Assembly (NCBI RefSeq): GCF_014649855.1
Contig: NZ_BMTV01000021.1
Span: 60,065-124,064 of the forward strand
Origin: Streptomyces roseolus
Lineage (GTDB): Bacteria; Actinomycetota; Actinomycetes; Streptomycetales; Streptomycetaceae
DNA length: 64,000 bases
Direction of reading: 5' to 3'
The notes under the pieces were generated by a model. That model made no database searches. It was not told the origin of the DNA and saw nothing but the letters and a program-made list of their open reading frames with translations. How positions within the stretch are numbered: the stretch's first letter is position 1; the number at the start of each line of letters is the position of its first letter. The position numbers were made by a program, and so were the translations under genes. Positions 15,603-24,108 of this stretch are shown here, piece after piece.

Positions 15603-16235
15603 TCAGTGGCCGGCGGCCTGGCCGGCGTCGCTGCCCTCGGTGCCGTGCCCGCCGGACTCCGCGTGCTCGCCGGCCTCGGCCGAGGCGGTCGCGGAGGGGG
15701 TGGCGCCGGGCGGGAGCGGGACCTCGGACGGGCCGAAGTCCTTGAAGTAGCTCGTCGACGGGACGACGAAGGCCTCCAGGGCGACGTCGCCGGTCTCGCT
15801 GAGCGTGAAGACGACCTTCTGCGCGTCGCCGTTCTTCGCGGCCTCGCTGCCGTTGGCGATGGTGGCGGTGGCGTTGCCCTCGCCGCCGATGACGACGGAG
15901 CCGCCGGCCGGGACCACGACCGGGCCGGAGCCCTTCGCGGACTTCAGGGTGACCGACGCGTTGCTGCCGGGCAGGCTGATCGACTCCAGCGTCTGCGGGG
16001 CGCGGCCGTTGTTGAAGACGGTGGCCGAGACGACGGCCGGGCCCTTGGCGCCGGGCGTCGGCTGGGTGATGACGAGCGCGTTCTGGATCTTGACGTCGTC
16101 CACCGAGACGGCGGCGTTGTCCGGGCGGATGCCGAGCGTCTGGGCGTCGTTGCCCGCACCGCAGGCGGACAGCGCGGCGATCGAGAAAACGATGGCGGTG
16201 GCGGCGAGGGCGCCGCGTCGAAGGCTGCGGCTCAC
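15603..16235 (-). CDS. DUF461-type lipoprotein with His/Glu-rich tail
   Basis: This 210-residue protein has a signal peptide ending in the lipobox ALSAC near residue 25. The mature domain is beta-rich (VVSATVFNNGRAPQTLESIS, GGSVVIGGEGNATATIANG) and resembles the DUF461 or PCu(A)C-like group of exported proteins. The canonical Met/His copper motif of PCu(A)C is not visible. The tail is Ala/Glu/Ser-rich with several His (GEHAESGGHGTEG), which could bind metal. The GTG start has AGGAG upstream. It is transcribed alone, convergent with phoP. Confidence 0.75.
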   Translation of the reverse strand: MSRSLRRGALAATAIVFSIAALSACGAGNDAQTLGIRPDNAAVSVDDVKIQNALVITQPTPGAKGPAVVSATVFNNGRAPQTLESISLPGSNASVTLKSAKGSGPVVVPAGGSVVIGGEGNATATIANGSEAAKNGDAQKVVFTLSETGDVALEAFVVPSTSYFKDFGPSEVPLPPGATPSATASAEAGEHAESGGHGTEGSDAGQAAGH

Positions 16236-16847
16236 GGCGGCGGCAACTCCTAGGACGTACGGACTACGGACGGAAACGGCTAAGGACCAGCTAAAGGTGC
16301 GTCAGCGCGCTTAGGTTACCGAGCCTGACTCTCCGTCCCGCACCCGACCCGCCCCTTAGCGTCCGCCGCCCCGCGGGGCCGCGGTGTGGGAGGCGCCCGC
16401 GCGCGGTCCGCGCGTGGCCGGAACACACCCCATTGGCCCGGCGTTCACATAACCGACGTGATCAATTCGGGGGCGGCGTCGCATTCCGCATGTCGTCCCT
16501 TACGGAAAAGCACCACCGGATCGCTCGCTGATCAATTCGGGAATCCCGGCATGATCCCTCCGTACGGGTGGCCGATCCTCGAACGGAGTACGTGAAGAGG
16601 ACCACTCCTGACCGGATGAAACGGGGCATATCGCCCCCTTGGGCGGGTCCCGGATGTGTGTAACGTGCGCGTTTCTCTCCGTCGACGCAGCCGCTCCGAC
16701 CTGCGAATACCGCCTTCCGGAAGTCCTCCGCAGCATGGGGGCGAGGCACTTGTCAAGCCCTGAGATATGCCCTGACCTGCGGAAACGCCATTCAGAAGAA
16801 GCCGTTTCCGTGTTACCCTGGATAGCCACGGAAGGGGTACCTGTCAC
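16236..16847. other. Long intergenic region upstream of carD
   Basis: About 610 bases between the divergent lipoprotein and carD genes. It holds two copies of a 13-base repeat (listed separately). A possible carD promoter is TTGGGC at 16639-16644 with TAACGT at 16661-16666, 16 bases apart. This would leave a leader of about 180 bases. The stretch is noticeably less GC-rich than its flanks. I find no gene in it. Confidence 0.45.
16459..16541 (+). repeat. Two 13-bp direct repeats TGATCAATTCGGG
   Basis: Identical copies at 16459-16471 and 16529-16541, 70 bases apart start to start, lie in the carD upstream region. The shared core TGATCA is itself palindromic. AT-rich identical words are unlikely by chance in this composition. 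They may be binding sites for a regulator of carD or of the divergent lipoprotein gene. Confidence 0.6.
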
Positions 16848-17330
16848 ATGACGTTCAAGGTTGGCGACACCGTGGTCTATCCCCATCACGGGGCCGCGCT
16901 GATCGAGGCCATCGAAACTCGCCAGATCAAAGGCGTGGACAAGACCTACTTGGTGCTCAAGGTCGCGCAGGGCGACCTGACGGTTCGCGTACCGGCGGAC
17001 AACGCGGAGTTCGTAGGCGTGCGCGACGTTGTCGGGCAGGACGGGCTGGACCGGGTCTTCGAGGTGCTGCGCGCGCCGTACGCCGAGGAGCCGACGAACT
17101 GGTCCCGCCGCTACAAGGCGAACCTCGAGAAGCTCGCCTCCGGCGATGTCATCAAGGTCGCCGAAGTGGTCCGGGACCTCTGGCGCCGAGAGCGCGAGCG
17201 CGGTCTCTCCGCAGGTGAGAAGCGCATGCTCGCCAAGGCTCGCCAGATCCTGGTGAGCGAGCTGGCGCTTGCCGAGAACACCAACGAGGACAAGGCCGAG
17301 GCCCTCCTCGACGAGGTGCTCGCGTCCTGA
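16848..17330 (+). CDS. carD: CarD-family RNA polymerase-binding transcription regulator
   Basis: A 160-residue protein nearly superimposable on mycobacterial CarD. The N-terminal Tudor-like RNAP-interaction domain starts MTFKVGDTVVYPHHGAALIE. The C-terminal helical DNA-contact domain includes the conserved Trp region RDLWRRERERGLSAGEKRML. The family stabilises open promoter complexes, notably at rRNA promoters. The start is ATG 16848 with GGAAGGGG ahead of it. A long hairpin terminator follows. In actinomycetes it sits upstream of ispD-ispF, as here. Confidence 0.94.
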   Translation: MTFKVGDTVVYPHHGAALIEAIETRQIKGVDKTYLVLKVAQGDLTVRVPADNAEFVGVRDVVGQDGLDRVFEVLRAPYAEEPTNWSRRYKANLEKLASGDVIKVAEVVRDLWRRERERGLSAGEKRMLAKARQILVSELALAENTNEDKAEALLDEVLAS

Positions 17331-17370
17331 TCCATGGCTCACGCCATGCCGGGAAGCGATCCCAGCAGCA

Positions 17371-17440
17371 ATGCCGCGGTGCCCGCTGACGCGCTGTGAA
17401 TCCCACGATTCCACAGTGCCGTCGCCGGGCACTGCGGCAT
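17371..17440 (+). terminator. Large nested hairpin terminator after carD
   Basis: A 15-base outer stem (ATGCCGCGGTGCCCG with CGGGCACTGCGGCAT, one wobble) encloses an inner stem made by CTGTGAATC and GATTCCACAG with one bulged base. It is followed by a pyrimidine-rich tail, TTCGTCTCTTCTTTCCC. It begins about 40 bases after the carD stop. The T-rich tail makes it a convincing intrinsic terminator. Confidence 0.85.
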
Positions 17441-17496
17441 GTTCGTCTCTTCTTTCCCTCCCCCGAGCTCTGCGAGCTCCACGCCTGCTGCATGTC

Positions 17497-17539
17497 GACG
17501 CCTCGACCGTCGTCACGGAAAGGGCCCGGTCGAGGCGTC
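17497..17539 (+). terminator. Hairpin between carD and ispD
   Basis: GACGCCTCGACCG pairs perfectly with CGGTCGAGGCGTC (13 bases) around a 17-base loop. It lies about 65 bases before the ispD start. It may be a second terminator for carD or a leader structure of ispD; no T tract follows. Confidence 0.55.
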
Positions 17540-17604
17540 GCATCTCAGCCTGCTGACGCCATACCCACGTCGCCCGCGGAAACAAACCTGCCGGAGTGCA
17601 ACCG

Positions 17605-18354
17605 ATGTCAGACGAAGCGCGTCCTCCTCGTACCGCCGTGGTGATCCCGGCCGCAGGACGGGGCGTACGCCTCGGCCCGGGCGCCCCCAAAGCGCTGCGC
17701 GCGCTGAACGGCACCCCCATGCTCGTCCACGCCGTCCGCGCCATGGCCGCCTCCCGCGCGGTCCGGCTCGTCGTCGTGGTCGCCCCCGCCGACGGAGTCG
17801 CCGAGGTCAAGCACCTCCTCGACGACCACGCCCTGCCCGAGAGGACCGACTACCTCGTCGTCGCCGGCGGCGACACCCGCCAGGAGTCCGTCCGCCTCGG
17901 CCTCGAGGCGGTCCCCGACGACCACGACATCGTCCTGGTGCACGACGCGGCCCGCCCGCTCGTGCCCGTCGACACCGTCGACGCCGTCATCGAGGCCGTC
18001 CGCGACGGCGCCGTCGCCGTCGTCCCCGCGCTGCCCGTCGCCGACACCGTCAAGGAGGTCGAGCCGGCCGCCGAGCCCGGCGGACCCGAGCAGGTCGTCG
18101 CCACCCCGGTCCGCGCCCGCCTCCGCGCCGTCCAGACCCCGCAGGGCTTCGACCGCGCCACCCTCGTCGACGCGCACGCCACCGTCGCCCTCGCCGGCGA
18201 GGGCGCCACCGACGACGCCGGCATGGTCGAGAAGCTCGGCGCCCCCGTCGTCGTCGTGCCCGGCCACGAAGAGGCCTTCAAGGTGACCCGTCCCCTCGAC
18301 CTCGTCCTCGCCGAGGCCGTACTCGCCCGCAGGAGGGCCAACGATGGCTTCTGA
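17605..18354 (+). CDS. ispD: 2-C-methyl-D-erythritol 4-phosphate cytidylyltransferase IspD
   Basis: This 249-residue MEP-pathway enzyme makes CDP-methylerythritol from MEP and CTP for isoprenoid synthesis. The CTP-binding loop is VIPAAGRGVRLGPGAPKAL near residues 15-33. The later signatures VLVHDAARPLVPVDTVDAVI and AVQTPQGFDR are those of the family. ATG 17605 is chosen because GGAG lies about eight bases upstream. It overlaps ispF by 11 bases, so the two are co-translated. Confidence 0.94.
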   Translation: MSDEARPPRTAVVIPAAGRGVRLGPGAPKALRALNGTPMLVHAVRAMAASRAVRLVVVVAPADGVAEVKHLLDDHALPERTDYLVVAGGDTRQESVRLGLEAVPDDHDIVLVHDAARPLVPVDTVDAVIEAVRDGAVAVVPALPVADTVKEVEPAAEPGGPEQVVATPVRARLRAVQTPQGFDRATLVDAHATVALAGEGATDDAGMVEKLGAPVVVVPGHEEAFKVTRPLDLVLAEAVLARRRANDGF

Positions 18355-18841
18355 GTCCCCCGTCATCCCCCGCACCGGCATCGGCACCGACGTGCACGCC
18401 TTCGAGGAGGGCCGCGAGCTCTGGTGCGCCGGCCTCCTCTGGGAGGACGAGCAGTACGGCCTCGCCGGCCACTCCGACGGCGACGTCGCCGCCCACGCCG
18501 CCTGCGACGCCCTCTTCTCCGCCGCCGGCATCGGCGACCTCGGCGCCCACTTCGGCACCTCGCGCCCCGAGTGGGCCGGCGCCTCCGGCACCACCCTGCT
18601 CGCCGAGGCCGCCCGGATCGTCCGCGCCGAGGGGTACGAGATCGGCAACATCGCCGTCCAGGTTGTCGGCGTCCGCCCCAAGGTCGGCAAGCGGCGCGAC
18701 GAGGCCCAGAAGGCACTGAGCGAGGCCGCCGGCGCCCCCGTCTCCGTCTCCGGCACCACCACCGACGGACTCGGGCTCACCGGACGCGCCGAGGGCCTCG
18801 CCGCCCTCGCGACCGCGCTGGTGTACCCCGTATCGCGCTAG
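18344..18841 (+). CDS. ispF: 2-C-methyl-D-erythritol 2,4-cyclodiphosphate synthase IspF
   Basis: A 165-residue trimeric enzyme that acts two steps after IspD. The metal ligands are in GIGTDVHAFEEG (Asp and His) and in the His of LAGHSDGDVAAHAACDAL. The signatures GDLGAHF and TTTDGLGLTGRAEGLAA are present. The length agrees with the family. The start is ATG 18344, overlapping the end of ispD by 11 bases. A T-less hairpin follows before cysS. Confidence 0.95.
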   Translation: MASESPVIPRTGIGTDVHAFEEGRELWCAGLLWEDEQYGLAGHSDGDVAAHAACDALFSAAGIGDLGAHFGTSRPEWAGASGTTLLAEAARIVRAEGYEIGNIAVQVVGVRPKVGKRRDEAQKALSEAAGAPVSVSGTTTDGLGLTGRAEGLAALATALVYPVSR

Positions 18842-18855
18842 GCCGGGGAGAAAAC

Positions 18856-18888
18856 GTGCCCCGGGACCGGCAATCGGTCGCGGGGCAC
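18856..18888 (+). terminator. Hairpin terminator after ispF
   Basis: GTGCCCCGGGACCG pairs with CGGTCGCGGGGCAC (14 bases, one mismatch) around GCAAT. It starts 15 bases after the ispF stop and ends 26 bases before the cysS start. Confidence 0.75.
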
Positions 18889-18914
18889 CACCACGCGCCC
18901 ACTACCCTGGACCC

Positions 18915-20312
18915 GTGACTATTCGCCTGTACGACACCAGCGCGCGGCAGATCCGTGACTTCACCCCGCTCACGCCGGGCCGCGTCTCGATCTACCTCTG
19001 TGGCGCCACCGTCCAGGCGGCCCCGCACATCGGCCACATCCGGTCGGGGCTGAACTTCGACATCATGCGCCGCTGGTTCGCCTACCGCGGCTACGACGTC
19101 ACCTTCGTCCGCAACGTCACCGACATCGACGACAAGATCATCGCCAAGGGCAAGGACCAGAACCGCCCCTGGTGGTCGATCGGCTACGACAACGAGCGCG
19201 CGTTCAACGCCGGCTACGACGCCCTGGGCTGCCTGCCGCCCACCTACGAGCCCCGCGCCACCGGCCACGTGCCCGAGATGATCGAGATGATGCGCGGCCT
19301 CATCGAGCGCGGCCACGCCTACGAGGCCGACGGCAGCGTCTACTTCGACGTCCGCTCCTTCCCCGGCTACCTGGAGCTCTCCAACCAGGACCTGGACGAC
19401 CTCCGCCAGCCCGACGAGGGCGTCTCCGGCAAGCGCGACCCCCGCGACTTCGCCATGTGGAAGGCGACCAAGCCCGGCGAGCCCGACTGGGAGACCCCGT
19501 GGGGCCGCGGCCGTCCCGGCTGGCACCTGGAGTGCTCGGCCATGGCCCACAAGTACCTGGGCTCCGCCTTCGACATCCACGGCGGCGGCCTCGACCTGAT
19601 CTTCCCGCACCACGAGAACGAGATCGCCCAGGCCAAGGCCTTCGGCGACGAGTTCGCGCACTACTGGGTGCACAACGCCTGGGTCACCATGAGCGGCGAG
19701 AAGATGTCGAAGTCGCTCGGCAACTCGGTCCTCGTGAGCGAGATGGTGAAGAACTGGCGCCCCATCGTCCTCCGCTACTACCTGGGCACCCCGCACTACC
19801 GCTCGATGATCGAGTACAGCGAGGAGTCCCTGCGCGAGGCCGAGGCCGCCTTCGGCCGCATCGAGGGCTTCGTCCAGCGCGCCACCGAGAAGGCCGGCCG
19901 GACCGTCCCGGCCGCCGCCGAGGTGCCGCCGGCCTTCGCCGAGGCCATGGACGACGACCTGGGCGTCCCGCACGCGCTGGCGATCATCCACACCACCGTC
20001 CGCCAGGGCAACAGCGCGCTCGGCGCCGACGACAAGGACGAGGCCATCGCCCGCCTCGCCGAGGTCCGCGCCATGCTCGGCGTCCTCGGCCTGGACCCCC
20101 TCGACCCCCAGTGGGCCGACGGATCCGGCGGCGGCGAGGAGCTCCACGGCGTCGTCGACACCCTCGTCCGGCTCGTGCTCCAGCAGCGCGAGGCCGCCCG
20201 CGAGCGCAAGGACTGGGGCACGGCGGACGCGATCCGCGACCAGCTCACCCAGTCCGGCCTCGTGATCGAGGACAGCCCCGACGGCCCCCGCTGGACCCTC
20301 GCCAACCGATAG
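18915..20312 (+). CDS. cysS: Cysteinyl-tRNA synthetase
   Basis: A 465-residue class I aminoacyl-tRNA synthetase that charges tRNA-Cys. The HIGH motif appears as APHIGHIRSGLNFDIMRRW near residue 37. The zinc-site residues are in IYLCGATV and WHLECSAM plus HHENEIAQ. The KMSKS loop is GEKMSKSLGNSV near residue 270. The length fits CysS; the related MshC ligase of mycothiol synthesis is shorter and lacks the complete C-terminal domain seen here. The GTG start at 18915 follows a short spacer. Confidence 0.94.
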   Translation: MTIRLYDTSARQIRDFTPLTPGRVSIYLCGATVQAAPHIGHIRSGLNFDIMRRWFAYRGYDVTFVRNVTDIDDKIIAKGKDQNRPWWSIGYDNERAFNAGYDALGCLPPTYEPRATGHVPEMIEMMRGLIERGHAYEADGSVYFDVRSFPGYLELSNQDLDDLRQPDEGVSGKRDPRDFAMWKATKPGEPDWETPWGRGRPGWHLECSAMAHKYLGSAFDIHGGGLDLIFPHHENEIAQAKAFGDEFAHYWVHNAWVTMSGEKMSKSLGNSVLVSEMVKNWRPIVLRYYLGTPHYRSMIEYSEESLREAEAAFGRIEGFVQRATEKAGRTVPAAAEVPPAFAEAMDDDLGVPHALAIIHTTVRQGNSALGADDKDEAIARLAEVRAMLGVLGLDPLDPQWADGSGGGEELHGVVDTLVRLVLQQREAARERKDWGTADAIRDQLTQSGLVIEDSPDGPRWTLANR

Positions 20313-20326
20313 AACGCCCCGAAGAC

Positions 20327-20352
20327 GTGCCGCCCGGAGCCCCGGGCGGCAC
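20327..20352 (+). terminator. Hairpin between cysS and rlmB
   Basis: GTGCCGCCCGG pairs perfectly with CCGGGCGGCAC around AGCC (11-base stem, 4-base loop), 15 bases after the cysS stop. It is followed by ACTTCACTTGAAG. It probably terminates or attenuates read-through into rlmB. Confidence 0.7.
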
Positions 20353-20401
20353 ACTTCACTTGAAGACTTCCGCACGTACGCCAGAGGAACAGGTAGCAGT
20401 C

Positions 20402-21358
20402 ATGGCCGGGAACAGCCAGCGCAGGGGACGTCGCACGTCCAACAAGAAGGGCGCGACGGTCGGCAGCGGTGGCAAGCGACGCCGCGCCCTGGAGGGTAAG
20501 GGTCCGACGCCGAAGGCCGAGGACCGCAAGGGCCACAAGGCGTTCCGCGTCTCCAACGCGATGGCCCGCAACGCGGCCAAGCGCAAGCCCGTCGCACGCC
20601 GCGGCGGCAAGGGCCAGTCCGAGATGGTCGTCGGCCGCAACCCGGTCTTCGAGGCGCTGCGCGACGGCGTGCCCGCCACCACCCTCTACGTCCAGCAGTT
20701 CATCGACAACGACGAGCGCGTGCGCGAGGCCCTCAACCTCGCCACCGGCCGCGGCAACATCAACATCATGGAGGCGCCGCGCCCCGAGCTGGACCGGATG
20801 ACCAACGGCCTGAACCACCAGGGCCTCGTCCTCCAGGTCCCGCCGTACGAGTACGCGCACCCCGAGGACCTCGCCGCGGCCGCCTACGACGAGCACGAGG
20901 ACCCGCTGATCGTCGCCCTCGACGGCGTCACCGACCCGCGGAACCTCGGCGCCGTCGTCCGCTCCGTCTCCGCCTTCGGCGGCCACGGCGTCGTCGTCCC
21001 CGAGCGGCGCGCCGCCGGCATGACGGCCGGCGCCTGGAAGACCTCCGCCGGCACCGCCGCCCGCACCCCGGTCGCCCGCGCCACCAACCTCACCCGCTGC
21101 CTGCAGGAGTACCAGAAGGCCGGGCTCACGGTCGTCGGCCTCTCCGCGGACGGCGACACCGAGGTCCACGAGCTGGAGGCGCTCGCCGGCCCGGTCGTCA
21201 TCGTGGTCGGCTCCGAGGGCAAGGGCCTCTCCCGCCTCGTCGGCGAGAACTGCGACTTCCTCGTCCGCATCCCGATGCCCGGCGGCGCCGAGTCCCTCAA
21301 CGCCGGCGTCGCCGCCGGCGTCGTGCTGTACGAGGCGGCCCGCCGCCGCATGGCCTGA
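20402..21358 (+). CDS. rlmB: 23S rRNA 2'-O-methyltransferase RlmB (SpoU/TrmH family)
   Basis: This 318-residue protein has a strongly basic N-terminal extension of about 70 residues rich in Arg, Lys and Gly, common in actinomycete members. A substrate-binding domain begins VVGRNPVFEALRDG. The SPOUT catalytic domain carries its three motifs: LDGVTDPRNLGAVVRS, VVGSEGKGLSRLV and IPMPGGAESLNAGVAAGVVL. The family methylates the ribose of 23S rRNA G2251 (E. coli numbering). ATG 20402 has an AACAGGTA ribosome site. Confidence 0.92.
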   Translation: MAGNSQRRGRRTSNKKGATVGSGGKRRRALEGKGPTPKAEDRKGHKAFRVSNAMARNAAKRKPVARRGGKGQSEMVVGRNPVFEALRDGVPATTLYVQQFIDNDERVREALNLATGRGNINIMEAPRPELDRMTNGLNHQGLVLQVPPYEYAHPEDLAAAAYDEHEDPLIVALDGVTDPRNLGAVVRSVSAFGGHGVVVPERRAAGMTAGAWKTSAGTAARTPVARATNLTRCLQEYQKAGLTVVGLSADGDTEVHELEALAGPVVIVVGSEGKGLSRLVGENCDFLVRIPMPGGAESLNAGVAAGVVLYEAARRRMA

Positions 21359-21473
21359 CCGCAACCGACACGGCCCGACGGGCACCTCAGCCCGCCGGGC
21401 CCGCCGGGCCCGGCCGGCCGGGCCCGGGGAACCGCTCCCGGGGCCGCCCGGCGCGGTCAGCCTCGGGCGGGCG

Positions 21474-22349
21474 TCACTCGAAGGCGAAAACGCCCGCGGC
21501 GAAGGCATGTGAGAGCATCGCTCGCCAAGGGGCGAGGGGAGCCATGCCGGCACGTCCCCAGCCCTGATGGCCGAGGACGCTCCACGACGGCCGTGGGGCC
21601 CGCCGAGGGAATCGGTCCGAGTCCACCGGCTCGATCCGTCCCGGGGAGAGCCCGGCCAGGGTGAAGGCTTCCCGGGCGAGCGCGTACCAGGTGGTCCGGC
21701 CCGTCGCGGTGCCGTGGTACACACCGGGGCGCGCGGTGCCGGCAGCTGCGGCTCGCCCGAGCGCCACCAGCCGTGTGGCCAGCGCGTGACTCCACGTCGG
21801 CTGCCCCGTCTGATCACGGACGACTTCCAACACCTCCCGGTCGGCGGCCAGGCGGAGCACGGTCTCGACGAAGTTGGGCCCGTGCGCACCATAGAGCCAG
21901 GCGGTGCGGACCGTGTACCCGTGGTCGGGCAGGACCGCGTGCAGCGCCCGTTCCCCCGCCAGTTTGGTACGGCCGTACGCGTTGACCGGTGCCGGCACGG
22001 CCCCCTCCGCCCAGGGCACCGCGTTGGTGCCGGAGAACACGTAGTCCGTGGAGATGTGCAGCAACCGAGCGCGGTGACGGGCGCAGGCGGTCGCGAGGTG
22101 GTGCACCCCCGTGGAGTTGACGGCGAAGGCCGCGGCTTCGTCGGTCTCGGCACCGTCCACGTCGGTCCAGGCTGCCGTGTTGATCACCAATTCGTGTCCC
22201 GTCACCGCGTCCAGCACCCGGGTGGCGTCTGTGATGTCGAGGGCGTCGCGGCCCAGTGCGGTGACCTCCGCCTCCCCGGCCTGACGCAGCGCCGTGACCA
22301 CATCACGGCCGAGCATTCCGGTCGCGCCGGTGACCAGCCAACGCGTCAC
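21474..22349 (-). CDS. rfbD: dTDP-4-dehydrorhamnose reductase RfbD
   Basis: A 291-residue short-chain (extended) reductase for the last step of dTDP-L-rhamnose synthesis. The NAD(P) loop is VTGATGMLGRDVV near residues 6-18. The YxxxK pair is in NAYGRTKLAGERAL, and LHISTDYVFSG and GQPTWSHALA are family marks. Its GTG start (22349) overlaps the rfbB stop in GTGA. It is the last gene of the block rfbC-rfbB-rfbD read on the minus strand. Confidence 0.93.
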   Translation of the reverse strand: MTRWLVTGATGMLGRDVVTALRQAGEAEVTALGRDALDITDATRVLDAVTGHELVINTAAWTDVDGAETDEAAAFAVNSTGVHHLATACARHRARLLHISTDYVFSGTNAVPWAEGAVPAPVNAYGRTKLAGERALHAVLPDHGYTVRTAWLYGAHGPNFVETVLRLAADREVLEVVRDQTGQPTWSHALATRLVALGRAAAAGTARPGVYHGTATGRTTWYALAREAFTLAGLSPGRIEPVDSDRFPRRAPRPSWSVLGHQGWGRAGMAPLAPWRAMLSHAFAAGVFAFE

Positions 22350-23335
22350 CTGGTGAACTCCGAGCGGGCGAGGAGCGGTTTCCACCAGTCTCGGTTGTCG
22401 TGGTACCACCGGACCGTATCGGCGAGTCCTTCCTCGAAGGGGACCACGGGCCGATAGCCGAGTTCCTCGCGGATTCGTGTGCTGTCGAGGGAGTAGCGGG
22501 CATCGTGGCCCTTTCGGTCGGACACGAACTCGACGCTCTCCCAGTCGGCCCCGCAAGCGTCGAGGAGCAGTCCGGTCAGTTCTTTGTTGGTCAACTCCGC
22601 ACCGCCACCGATGTGGTAGACCGCGCCTGCCCTGCCGTGGTGGAGGACCAGGTCGATTCCCGCACAGTGATCCGAGACGTGCAGCCAGTCTCGGACGTTG
22701 CCGCCGTCACCGTAGAGCGGGATCCTGCGCCCCTCCATGAGCCGCGTGATGGACAACGGTATGAATTTCTCGGGGAACTGATAGGGGCCGTAGTTGTTCG
22801 AGCAGCGGGTGATCACCACGTCCGTCCCATGGGTGTGGTGTTCAGCCAGAGCCATGAGATCGGAGCTCGCTTTGCTGGCGGCGTAGGGGGAGCGGGGGGA
22901 GAGCGGCTGGCCCTCGGTCCATGACCCCGACTCGACGGAACCGTACACCTCGTCGGTGGAGACGTGGACGAAGCGGCCCACCCGGTGCCTGCGGGCGCTC
23001 TCCAGCAACGTCTGCGTTCCGAGGACGTTGGTGGTGACGAAATCTCGAGCGCCCGTCAGGGAACGGTCCACGTGGGATTCAGCGGCGAAGTGCACCACCG
23101 CGTCGTGACCGGGGATCACGGAATCGACGAGCTCGGCATCCGTGACGTCACCGCGGACGAAGGTCAGCCCGGGGTGGTCGGCAACGGGTTGCAGATTCGC
23201 CAGGTTCCCGGAGTAGGTCAGCCTGTCCAGCACCGTGACGTGGGTGTCGGCGGGGGAAAGCAGCGCTCCCGAGAGCGTGGAGCGGACGAAGTGCGACCCG
23301 ATGAAGCCGGCGCCACCCGTGACGAGAATTCTCAT
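22346..23335 (-). CDS. rfbB: dTDP-glucose 4,6-dehydratase RfbB
   Basis: A 329-residue extended SDR enzyme making dTDP-4-keto-6-deoxyglucose. The NAD loop is MRILVTGGAGFIGSHFVR at the N-terminus. The catalytic region shows HVSTDEVYGSV, then SPYAASKASSD for the YxxxK pair, and ITRCSNNYGPYQFPEKFIPL, which is diagnostic of the family. ATG 23335 has GGAGG at optimal spacing. It is coupled to rfbD by a four-base overlap and lies 25 bases after rfbC. Confidence 0.95.
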   Translation of the reverse strand: MRILVTGGAGFIGSHFVRSTLSGALLSPADTHVTVLDRLTYSGNLANLQPVADHPGLTFVRGDVTDAELVDSVIPGHDAVVHFAAESHVDRSLTGARDFVTTNVLGTQTLLESARRHRVGRFVHVSTDEVYGSVESGSWTEGQPLSPRSPYAASKASSDLMALAEHHTHGTDVVITRCSNNYGPYQFPEKFIPLSITRLMEGRRIPLYGDGGNVRDWLHVSDHCAGIDLVLHHGRAGAVYHIGGGAELTNKELTGLLLDACGADWESVEFVSDRKGHDARYSLDSTRIREELGYRPVVPFEEGLADTVRWYHDNRDWWKPLLARSEFTR

Positions 23336-23360
23336 GAGGCCTCCGTGTCCGGCGGATCCT

Positions 23361-23975
23361 TTACTGGTTCTGGTGGGGTTCGTGCCTTTCCCGTACAAGC
23401 GAAAGGCAGTCCTCGTAACGTGGCAGGTGACCTCGGTCGAGCAGGTGGGAGAGCGGCGGAGCCGCCCGGTCACGCTCGGACCGTATGGCCTCCCGGGACG
23501 GCCAAGGAATGCCGAGTCCCGAATCGAAGGCGTTCACGCAGTGTTCGCGCTCGGGCTCGAACGTGCGGGACACCAGATAGCTGACCGTCGCGGTCTCGGT
23601 GAGGGCGCAGAAGCCGTGCCCCATGCCTTCGGGGACGTAGACCGCTTCCCGTCGGATGTCGTCGAGTTCCACGGCCTCCCATCGTCCGAACGCGGGAGAA
23701 CCCACCCGCAGGTCGACGAGGACATCGAGCACCGCGCCGCGGACGCAGGTCACGTATTTCGCCTGCCCGTACGGCACTTCCGCGAAATGGATTCCGCGGA
23801 TGGTGCCTCGCGCGGACGTCGACAGGTTCCCCTGGACCATGGGGGCGGCGCGGTGCCCCAGCGCCTCGGAGAGGAGGTCGGGTCGGTACCACTCCAAGAA
23901 GGTGCCGCGCTCATCGGTGTGGTGACGGGGCGCCACTCGAAGCGACCCGGGGATGCCGAGCTCACGTATGCGCAC
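23361..23975 (-). CDS. rfbC: dTDP-4-dehydrorhamnose 3,5-epimerase RfbC
   Basis: A 204-residue cupin-type epimerase. The catalytic His lies in RGIHFAEVPYGQAKYVTCVR, an active-site stretch shared with the family (usually RGLHxQ), and the Asp/Tyr partners in DVLVDLRVGSPAFGRW and VYVPEGMGHGFCAL. The GTG start at 23975 has GAGGGGAG upstream and matches the family N-terminus; open sequence upstream belongs to the rfbA remnant region. The His-flanking Phe replaces the common Leu; the core residues are present. Confidence 0.92.
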   Translation of the reverse strand: MRIRELGIPGSLRVAPRHHTDERGTFLEWYRPDLLSEALGHRAAPMVQGNLSTSARGTIRGIHFAEVPYGQAKYVTCVRGAVLDVLVDLRVGSPAFGRWEAVELDDIRREAVYVPEGMGHGFCALTETATVSYLVSRTFEPEREHCVNAFDSGLGIPWPSREAIRSERDRAAPPLSHLLDRGHLPRYEDCLSLVRERHEPHQNQ

Positions 23976-24108
23976 GGATGCTCCCCTCGCCCCGCCGCCG
24001 ACCAAGGGCGCTGCGAGGCGCGCCGGTCGATCGTCGTCGAACCGGCCCGAGCACCGGGCCGCTTCTTCCGCGCGGCCGGCTCTGTTCCCCCGGCGCTCCT
24101 CGCGTGCG

